Positions 54,101 to 59,443 of a stretch of DNA of 64,000 nucleotides are shown in pieces. The DNA comes from an uncultured Eubacterium sp. (GTDB lineage: Bacteria > Bacillota > Clostridia > Peptostreptococcales > Anaerovoracaceae). The notes under the pieces are model-generated. The model searched no databases, was not told where the DNA came from, and saw only the letters and a list, made by a program, of their open reading frames with translations. Location: positions 48,741 to 112,740 of the forward strand of contig CAMNSS010000011.1 in the NCBI GenBank assembly GCA_946555345.1, given 5' to 3'. Within the stretch, counting starts at the first letter, position 1, and every line of letters begins with the position of its first letter. Position numbers and translations under genes: made by a program.

Positions 54101-54172
54101 CCGCCCTTGCTTGATGCCCATCGGCGGCTATATGCTTATGATGTGGAAGCCGTTCTCACCGGCTTTCCTCTT
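54091..54172 (-). ncRNA. Candidate antisense RNA, type I antitoxin-like
   Basis: A leftward transcript of about 80 bases is predicted from a near-consensus promoter to a hairpin with TTTTATTT tail. It contains a second hairpin (AGCCG/CGGCT, 54149-54165) and is complementary to the end and 3' untranslated part of the small-peptide mRNA. This matches TxpA/RatA-style 3' overlap. Boundaries are estimates. Confidence 0.5.
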
Positions 54173-54178
54173 GATGCC

Positions 54179-54207
54179 ATTATAGCAGACAAGGGGATAG
54201 CGTTCAA
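54179..54207 (-). promoter_or_regulatory. Promoter of the antisense RNA
   Basis: Minus strand: TTGAAC (54207-54202), 17 bases, TATAAT (54184-54179). It is one of the best promoter matches in the prophage and has no protein gene behind it. Copy A has it at 14019-14047. Confidence 0.7.
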
Positions 54208-54230
54208 CGTGAACTATAATAAGAAAATGC

Positions 54231-54258
54231 CTTGGGGGCGAAAGCTCCCAGGTTTTTT
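54231..54258 (+). terminator. Intrinsic terminator after the small-peptide unit
   Basis: TGGGGGC/GCTCCCA stem with GAAA loop and six T after it. It closes the plus-strand transcript opposite the antisense RNA. Confidence 0.75.
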
Positions 54259-54293
54259 GTTATTGTGGGGGAAATGGAAAGGAGGGGCAAGGG

Positions 54294-54410
54294 ATGTTTA
54301 AATTTGCTGAAAAAATGGTGGAAGACCGCATCAGTGCGGGCAGCCAGGACAGTTGCATAGGCGGCGAAAGTATGGATTGGCATATCCATGCCGCAGACAG
54401 GCAGAAGTAA
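54294..54410 (+). CDS. Small phage protein (38 aa)
   Basis: ATG about ten bases after AAAGGAGGGG. The product begins MFKFAEKMVEDRISAG and is short, helical and then polar with His/Trp (DWHIHAADRQK). No domain. The good ribosome site is the main support; it precedes the collar fibre gene by 119 bases. Confidence 0.5.
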   Translation: MFKFAEKMVEDRISAGSQDSCIGGESMDWHIHAADRQK

Positions 54411-54529
54411 TGCAGGACGTTAGATATCAACTTTACAATTTGTAAAAGGCTGAGCCAAAACATAACCGGCTAAAAGGGCGGATGGCTTTGCCAAAATGCG
54501 ATGGAGGAAATGAAAACAGGAGGTAAGGA

Positions 54530-55732
54530 ATGGTAATAGATTTTAAGGTAAGAAATCAGGCGATATATTGCGACAGCCACCGTTTCGTGGCGGCGGATTC
54601 CGTGGGGTTCTTGAAAGCGAGGTTTGCTTTTGATGGGGACTGGACGGGGTATACGATAACCGCAACGTTTACAAACCTGGACACAAAGGTAAGCAAAAGA
54701 ACATTGCTTGATGAAACATATGCCTGCGAAGTCCCGCATGAAGTGCTGGCAGGGAAAGGAAGGCTGAACGTCTATGCCGAGGGGACGCGCGGCGGATCGG
54801 TAGCCACCACGGCAATGATGAAGCGCCCGCTCCCGATTAAAGAAAGCGGGAGGCGGGAAGCGGGGGGAAGCATCCCGCCGACGTCGGACATTTACCAACA
54901 GGTCATGGACAAGCTGAACGGCTTTGAGGAGGGCGAAGGGCTGAAGGGGAAAATCGCGGAAGCCGTAGAACTGTATTTCATGGAGCATCCCCCTTCAGGC
55001 GGCGGCACGGGGATACAGTCCGTCGGGATAGATGAAGGCGGGCATTTAATCGTAACGCTGGCCAGCGGCGAAACAATCGACGCAGGGATTCTGCCGAAAG
55101 GCGAACCGGGAGCAGACGGGTACACGCCGTCCATAGAAGTGGAAACCGACACGGATGTGGAATACAGGCTGAACATCGTGAACAAAGACGAAACAATCAC
55201 CACGCCGAACCTGCGGAATGACAGCACGCCGGTGGGGACTATCATAAGCTATATGGGAATGACCGCTCCTTCTGGGTATCTGGCCTGCGACGGCGCACAG
55301 CATCCGATGGCGGACTATCCCGTTTTGGCGGAACACTTCAAGGCGCAGTTTGGTTCTGCGAACTATTTTGGCGGTGACGGCGCTGAAACGTTTGCCGTCC
55401 CTGACCTGCGCGGCGAGTTCCTGCGGGGAACGGGAACGGCTGCAAGGAATACCGGGACAGGAAGTGAAGTTGGGGCGCATCAGCACCCGAGCGAGATCCC
55501 TTACACGGCAGTTTCTGGCAATTTTGACTCCTTGATTGTATATTATGATGCAAACCAGAAGAATCCTGATGACTACAACATCGTTATGTATGCAGACAAA
55601 ACGATCAATACGGCGAACCTGGCGGGGGTTACAATCAGCAAGGACGCTGCCTTTGTGCCATCCCATACAGTTATGCGGTACACAGCGCGGCCGACAAACA
55701 CGTCGGTGCTTTACTGTATCAAATGCCGTTAA
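54530..55732 (+). CDS. Tail fibre with intact collar domain (400 aa)
   Basis: Residues 1-110 are a beta attachment domain (VIDFKVRNQAIYCDS ... ATFTNLDTKVSKRTLL), and about 130-210 a linker with a collagen-like GEPGADGYTPS. Residues about 235-315 are the tail-collar domain (PVGTIISYMGMTAPSGYLACDGA ... FAVPDLRGEFLRG), and the end (HTVMRYTARPTNTSVLYCIK) is the usual collar C-terminus. Likely receptor-binding fibre. ACAGGAGGTAAGGA precedes the ATG. Because the collar gene at 43250 is broken, this may be the only complete collar protein. Confidence 0.8.
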   Translation: MVIDFKVRNQAIYCDSHRFVAADSVGFLKARFAFDGDWTGYTITATFTNLDTKVSKRTLLDETYACEVPHEVLAGKGRLNVYAEGTRGGSVATTAMMKRPLPIKESGRREAGGSIPPTSDIYQQVMDKLNGFEEGEGLKGKIAEAVELYFMEHPPSGGGTGIQSVGIDEGGHLIVTLASGETIDAGILPKGEPGADGYTPSIEVETDTDVEYRLNIVNKDETITTPNLRNDSTPVGTIISYMGMTAPSGYLACDGAQHPMADYPVLAEHFKAQFGSANYFGGDGAETFAVPDLRGEFLRGTGTAARNTGTGSEVGAHQHPSEIPYTAVSGNFDSLIVYYDANQKNPDDYNIVMYADKTINTANLAGVTISKDAAFVPSHTVMRYTARPTNTSVLYCIKCR

Positions 55733-55743
55733 CATCATGCAGG

Positions 55744-55769
55744 CAGCAAAAGACAACTGTTTTTTGCTG
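55744..55769. repeat. Inverted repeat between fibre and holin genes
   Basis: CAGCAAAA and TTTTGCTG, 8 bp perfect, ten-base loop. No T run follows beyond the arm, so it is a weak terminator or an RNA-processing hairpin. It is also at 15584-15609. Confidence 0.4.
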
Positions 55770-55851
55770 TCTCTTGCTGAAACCCTGCCATTGCAACCCT
55801 GGAACTATTACATAGATGAAAGGAAACAATGCTGGAAAGGAAGGAAAAGGA

Positions 55852-56178
55852 ATGAACAAGGAAACATCAATGGCAGTCACGAGGCTGGCTGTGGCAATTA
55901 TCCTGATGGCAAATGCCATGCTGACGGCGGCGGGGAAGAACCCGGTTCCGTTTGATGAGGCGGCATTTACCGAATGGCTGGCATACGCCGCTTCGGGACT
56001 GTCCGCATTCTGGGCGTGGTGGAAGAACAACAACGTGACCGTGCAGGCACAGGAAGCACAGAAGAGCTTGAAGGAACGCAAGCAGGATGGTGACGGCAGC
56101 GACGGGGCTGTATTCGGGGAAACAGAAGAAAGCGGGGTGAAATCGTGTTGTCTAATTCGCAGCAGCAATATTTCTTAA
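55852..56178 (+). CDS. SPP1-family holin (108 aa)
   Basis: Start at 55852 after GGAAGGAAAAGG. Two hydrophobic stretches, TRLAVAIILMANAMLTAAG (about 8-26) and FTEWLAYAASGLSAFWAWW (about 37-55), are followed by KNNNVT and a charged tail. AGKNPVPFDE between the helices and WAWWKNNNVT are typical of the SPP1 holin family. It permeabilises the membrane for the endolysin encoded in the overlapping next gene. The last 10 residues are read from sequence overlapping the endolysin start. Confidence 0.8.
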   Translation: MNKETSMAVTRLAVAIILMANAMLTAAGKNPVPFDEAAFTEWLAYAASGLSAFWAWWKNNNVTVQAQEAQKSLKERKQDGDGSDGAVFGETEESGVKSCCLIRSSNIS

Positions 56179-56882
56179 AATATGTGTATGGCTATTATGC
56201 TGGAAAGCTAGATGGAGTTAAGGGTGCGAAACATAAAGCAGCCACAAGGAGGTTTCAGAAAGGCTTCGGGCTAAAGGATGATGGCGTTTGGGGGGCTAAG
56301 ACCGATGCCAAGGCCATTGCAGTTGCCAAGGATTTGCAAGCGTTGCTCAATCAGCATGGCGCCGGCCTTGCGGTTGACGGCGTCGTAGGCTTAAAAACCG
56401 TGGCCGCAGTCGAGGCGTTCCAGAAAAGGGAAGGCCTCAAAGCTGACGGGATTGCCGGCGCAAAAACATGGGCGGCATTGAGGGGTTCGTCGGGGTCATC
56501 CGGCGGCCTGCCTTCTGGCGGCAGTTCCCAGCATTTTGCAAAACATGAGTTTAAATGCACATGCGGCGGGAGATACTGCAACGGTTATCCGGCAGGCAAT
56601 ATGTCGGCAAGCCTGCTGAACATACTGGAACGGCTGCGCAGTTACTACGGCAAGCCAATTACGGTCACATCTGGCCAGCGGTGCAAGACGCGTAACAGCC
56701 AGGTGGGCGGCGCAAGGAATTCTGCACATACCAAAGGGAAGGCAGCGGATATTTACATCCCCGGGGTGACGAATACAGCAGACGGAAGGCGCAAGGTGGT
56801 AAGCCTGGCGTATCAGTACGGGGCGTCGTATTCTTATGCTAACACAGCGCAGATGGGCAATGCTGTCCATATTAATGTGTAG
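56145..56882 (+). CDS. Endolysin: PG-binding repeats plus M15 peptidase (245 aa)
   Basis: GTG start. The N-terminal 112 residues hold two peptidoglycan-binding repeats (AATRRFQKGFGLKDDGVWGAKT and AAVEAFQKREGLKADGIAGAKTW). A Gly/Ser linker follows, then an M15_3 domain (about 130-245) with the SxHxxGxAxD motif giving His195 and Asp202, and His242 in VHINV: a complete zinc site. It should cut peptide cross-links or stems in the wall. No signal peptide, so it depends on the holin. Confidence 0.88.
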   Translation: MLSNSQQQYFLKYVYGYYAGKLDGVKGAKHKAATRRFQKGFGLKDDGVWGAKTDAKAIAVAKDLQALLNQHGAGLAVDGVVGLKTVAAVEAFQKREGLKADGIAGAKTWAALRGSSGSSGGLPSGGSSQHFAKHEFKCTCGGRYCNGYPAGNMSASLLNILERLRSYYGKPITVTSGQRCKTRNSQVGGARNSAHTKGKAADIYIPGVTNTADGRRKVVSLAYQYGASYSYANTAQMGNAVHINV

Positions 56883-56892
56883 GGGGCGGGTA

Positions 56893-57135
56893 ATGAACAC
56901 GGAAATCATCGTTGCCGTCATTGCGGCGGCAGGAGGTCTTTTGGGTTCGCTGTTCGGCGTGATGGCATCAAGCAGGTTGACGAACTACAGGATAGAACAG
57001 CTTGAAAAGAAGGTGGACAAGCACAATAACCTCGTGGAACGCACTTACCAGCTTGAACAGGCAGTTGGGATCAACCAAGAAAAGATTAAGGTGGCAAATC
57101 ATCGGATTGAAGACCTTGAGGGCTTCCATAAATAG
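56893..57135 (+). CDS. XhlA-like membrane/coiled-coil lysis protein (80 aa)
   Basis: Start at 56893 after GGGGGCGGG. The N-terminal membrane segment (IIVAVIAAAGGLLGSLFGVM) and a following coiled coil (TNYRIEQLEKKVDKHNNLVERTYQLEQAVG) are typical of small XhlA/holin-associated proteins next to endolysin genes. It may assist or time lysis. Last gene before the lysis terminator. Confidence 0.7.
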   Translation: MNTEIIVAVIAAAGGLLGSLFGVMASSRLTNYRIEQLEKKVDKHNNLVERTYQLEQAVGINQEKIKVANHRIEDLEGFHK

Positions 57136-57138
57136 GAA

Positions 57139-57176
57139 TAATTCCCCGGATCGCTTCGGCGTGACGGGGGATTTTT
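57139..57176 (+). terminator. Terminator of the lysis operon
   Basis: TTCG-capped hairpin with outer CCCCG/CGGGG stem and GAT/TGA internal loop, then ATTTTT. It marks the end of ordinary late genes and the left edge of the moron. Confidence 0.7.
57149..57170 (+). repeat. 22-bp repeat, left side of moron cassette (copy B)
   Basis: Same 22 bases as 58739-58760, 1,590 bp apart. The two AT-rich genes lie between. Confidence 0.9.
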
Positions 57177-57225
57177 CATTGCAATATTATTTTTCCTTGT
57201 GAAACGTAGAAAAAAATCAAATTGA

Positions 57226-57234
57226 TGATATAAT
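57226..57234 (+). promoter_or_regulatory. Extended -10 promoter of the moron
   Basis: TG-A-TATAAT without a clear -35 box. It sits after the lysis terminator, so the moron can be expressed from its own promoter in the lysogen. Confidence 0.5.
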
Positions 57235-57265
57235 GTATTTTAATGAATTTAAAGGGAGAAAAATT

Positions 57266-57958
57266 TTGGAGTATAATATTTATTGTGACGAGAGTTGCCA
57301 TTTGGAACATGACAATAGTGATGTAATGGTAATTGGCTCCGTTTGGTGTGAAAAACAGCATATTAAAAAAGTTAATAAGGATATTAGAAGCATTAAAACC
57401 AAGCATAACCTGAGCAGTTGGCTTGAAGTTAAATGGACTAAGGTATCTCCTGGAAAACTTGGCTTCTATTTGGATGTATTGGATTATTTCCAAAACAATG
57501 ATAACCTTCATTATAGAGCCATAGTGGCAAGCGGGAAAAAAAAATTAGACCATAAAACATATAATAACGATGATTATGATCTGTGGTATTACAAAATGTA
57601 TTTTTTAATGTTGGATTGGATCATAAAACCATTAAATCAATATAATATTTTTATGGACATAAAGGATACAAGAGGTGGAAAAAGAGTAAGAAAACTTAAA
57701 GAAGTTTTATCGAATAATAGATACGATTTTAATGGGGAGTGCATTCGACAAGTTGTCCAAATCAATTCAAGAGAATCTGAACTGCTTCAAGTGGGCGATT
57801 TAATTAGCGGGGCCATAACGCATTATAATAGATTTGGCGTTGGTGAATCTGCAAAGGGGAACGTTATAAAAAAACTCAGGAGCATATACAATCTCGATAT
57901 TAGCTCTCCTTATTCCGACGACAAGTTTAATGTGTTCCATTGGGAGGGCAGAAAATAA
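57266..57958 (+). CDS. DUF3800 family protein (230 aa)
   Basis: The TTG at 57266 is chosen: AAAGGGAG lies before it, and the ATG at 57233 falls in the promoter's -10 box. From there the protein begins EYNIYCDESCH, the standard DUF3800 start. Other conserved acidic positions are Asp131 in IFMDIKD and Gln175/Asp178 in ESELLQVGDLISGA. DUF3800 proteins are predicted RNase H-like and occur on mobile elements and in defence islands, with unproven activity. By eye the gene is far more AT-rich than the phage around it, a sign of transfer. Confidence 0.75.
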   Translation: MEYNIYCDESCHLEHDNSDVMVIGSVWCEKQHIKKVNKDIRSIKTKHNLSSWLEVKWTKVSPGKLGFYLDVLDYFQNNDNLHYRAIVASGKKKLDHKTYNNDDYDLWYYKMYFLMLDWIIKPLNQYNIFMDIKDTRGGKRVRKLKEVLSNNRYDFNGECIRQVVQINSRESELLQVGDLISGAITHYNRFGVGESAKGNVIKKLRSIYNLDISSPYSDDKFNVFHWEGRK

Positions 57959-57960
57959 TT

Positions 57961-58536
57961 ATGTCACAATTAAATTGCATGAATATAAGTGAAAATGAAC
58001 CCAAAGAGGCATTTCTTGATAGATGCTATGATGTTTTTGAAAATAATTTTTACAATCGAAATGAATCGTTGGTATATAATAATAAAATCATTTCGCTCCA
58101 GGCAGGGTTCACGGGAGGAAAGTCCAATCTTTTTTTACATATATCATCTTTAGAAAGAGGTGAAGCGTTTGATATTTTGCCCTGCAATAATACTCTTTAT
58201 AATAGCATTTGTAAATTGAATTGTATAGATGGCGATTGGACATATACTGATCATACGGGGATTAGGGATATATGTATATATCGGGCCGGTTTTGTTGGGC
58301 TTATAAAGGGCATCATACATTTAGCAAACGATAATGATAATAAGGTAAAACAATGGCAGGAATACAATAAAAAAACAGGGAAAAAGAAAAGTTTTGTTAG
58401 ATATACTGACGGAACAATAGACTATATAATCATACTCAGCGAAGGAAAATATAAGTATTATGTGATTTCGGCATACCCCGTATTTTATTATAAAGCGAAA
58501 AAAGAATTTGAACGATCTTATTTAAAAAACAAATAA
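57961..58536 (+). CDS. Moron protein, possible BECR-fold nuclease (191 aa)
   Basis: Two bases after the DUF3800 stop. The N-terminal half is not recognised. The C-terminal 85 residues (RDICIYRAGFVGLIKGIIHLA ... SFVRYTDGTIDYIIILSEG ... YYVISAYPVFYYKAKKEFERSY) resemble the Arg-rich, AYPV-ending domain of small BECR-type (barnase/EndoU/colicin/RelE-like) RNase toxins; this is a resemblance from memory. AT-rich like its partner. If it is a toxin, the DUF3800 protein could be its regulator or co-effector. Nothing in the sequence shows it to be an antitoxin. Confidence 0.5.
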   Translation: MSQLNCMNISENEPKEAFLDRCYDVFENNFYNRNESLVYNNKIISLQAGFTGGKSNLFLHISSLERGEAFDILPCNNTLYNSICKLNCIDGDWTYTDHTGIRDICIYRAGFVGLIKGIIHLANDNDNKVKQWQEYNKKTGKKKSFVRYTDGTIDYIIILSEGKYKYYVISAYPVFYYKAKKEFERSYLKNK

Positions 58537-58541
58537 AAAAT

Positions 58542-58569
58542 CCGGAGATCGCATTGCGAAACCCGGTTT
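58542..58569 (+). terminator. Weak terminator-like hairpin after the moron
   Basis: CCGG/CCGG and TCGC/GCGA arms with an ATT loop, then TTT. It is the only termination signal before attR. Confidence 0.45.
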
Positions 58570-58600
58570 CTCCTTCTGCACATGGCAGATGAGCTATTAT

Positions 58601-58653
58601 CAGTATACCAAATTCTTGACAAATGTCAAGTGTGCACTTTATTCGGTATACTG
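58601..58653. repeat. Nested inverted repeat in the attR P arm
   Basis: Outer 9-bp arms (58601-58609 and 58645-58653) around inner 7-bp arms (58615-58621 and 58624-58630). Candidate site for a recombination or regulatory protein. Confidence 0.75.
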
Positions 58654-58738
58654 TTTTATTATATGCGCATAGCGATTAATGAATGCATATGAATCAGATA
58701 TTTTTTGAGATATTTGGAAAATATGTGGCGGCTTCCCT

Positions 58739-58760
58739 GATCGCTTCGGCGTGACGGGGG
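58739..58760 (+). repeat. 22-bp repeat, right side of moron cassette (copy B)
   Basis: Exact duplicate of 57149-57170, on the att side of the moron. Confidence 0.9.
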
Positions 58761-58803
58761 TTGTTTAAGGCGCAACGGGAGGTCAAGGCATATCATGAAA
58801 AGC

Positions 58804-58825
58804 AGTTGTAAAAAAGTTGTAAAAA
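58804..58825 (+). promoter_or_regulatory. Arm-type integrase sites in attR
   Basis: Two AGTTGTAAAAA copies 11 bp apart. Only this arm is present at attR; the other stays beside int. Confidence 0.6.
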
Positions 58826-58868
58826 GAGATTGAAAATAGCTAAAAGCGTTGAAAACACTGCATTAGCG

Positions 58869-58907
58869 ATAACCCGGAGGCCGCAGGTTCGAATCCTGTC
58901 CCCGCAA
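58869..58907 (+). other. attR core: orphan 3' half of tRNA-fMet
   Basis: Identical to the attP core at 18709-18747. Upstream is phage DNA, so this is not a functional tRNA. Host sequence follows directly without CCA, which suggests that the original host gene does not encode the CCA end. Confidence 0.8.
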
Positions 58908-58916
58908 TGATGAATG

Positions 58917-58943
58917 AAAATCGTTCCGAAAGGAGCGGTTTTT
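58917..58943 (+). terminator. Host tRNA terminator, orphaned by integration
   Basis: AATCGTTCC/GGAGCGGTT stem with GAAA loop and T run, ten bases after the core. It would be the original terminator of the host tRNA-fMet gene. Confidence 0.75.
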
Positions 58944-59443
58944 CGTTAATGTACGTAACTTTCAGGAAAACGAGCATATTGAGATAAATTATGGTGATAG
59001 AAAAGCGTACGATGCTGCGGCTGCACAGAAGCATACGCAATCACTGGATGTGTTCGCTGCTGTTGCTATTTTTAAAAGGGCAATAGTTATTTATCAAATA
59101 ATGATATAAAATCCCTGATTAAATGGTGAAAGTTTACGATTCTATGGATTGTTTTGTAACGATGCTTGCGGCCTTTATGCGGTTAAACATCCCTTCTCTG
59201 CCAGGTGTCGATTCGGCGCAGTTTTTCCAATCAATTAAAAGGCGGAATAATAGAATCACTTCTGGACTTGGCTATTTTTCGTATGCACTTTTCTGCGTGC
59301 TGTATCACAAAAGCTGTGATAAATTGCCGCTTTCGACCTTAGTCTGCAGTTTGTTTTGCTCTGGCTGTTTGGCATGGTTTTGTCCCTGTCATTTTAATTT
59401 AGCGGGGGGCGGCATGGCATTGCGAACCTGGCAAATGCCGCCG
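58944..59443. other. Host intergenic stretch without clear genes
   Basis: Frames on both strands lack ribosome sites and recognisable products. It separates the tRNA site from the AraC-type regulator, whose 3' end is at 59444. Nothing else is seen here. Confidence 0.5.

Larger units (their letters stand above)
18748..58907. mobile_element. Complete prophage, copy B (40,160 bp)
   Basis: It runs from the first phage base after the attP core to the last base of the attR core. It contains all modules of a temperate podovirus-like phage: integration, immunity, replication, packaging, capsid, short tail, internal virion proteins, lysis and a moron. Apart from the frameshifted collar gene it appears intact, so it is probably inducible. 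Confidence 0.9.
40161..58907 (+). repeat. Exact long direct repeat, right copy
   Basis: Second copy of bases 1-18747 at a constant offset of 40,160, ending at the attR core. Host sequence starts at 58908. Confidence 0.95.

Noticed and set aside
53938..54114. A 58-codon frame after the giant gene
   Set aside because: Weak ribosome site and no recognisable fold. It overlaps the 22-codon frame, which better fits the antisense layout. Either or neither may be coding.
54107..54301. A 64-codon plus-strand frame over the antisense region
   Set aside because: It runs through the predicted antisense RNA, its promoter and a terminator, without a ribosome site; the codons reflect those elements.
43250..58907. 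A diversity-generating retroelement behind the tail-tip variation and the A-to-G changes
   Set aside because: No reverse transcriptase gene, no template/variable repeat pair and no IMH-like element were found.
58869..58907. A functional tRNA gene at attR
   Set aside because: Only the 3' half is tRNA; upstream phage sequence lacks the D arm and the 5' acceptor strand. The intact gene should be at attL, outside the window.
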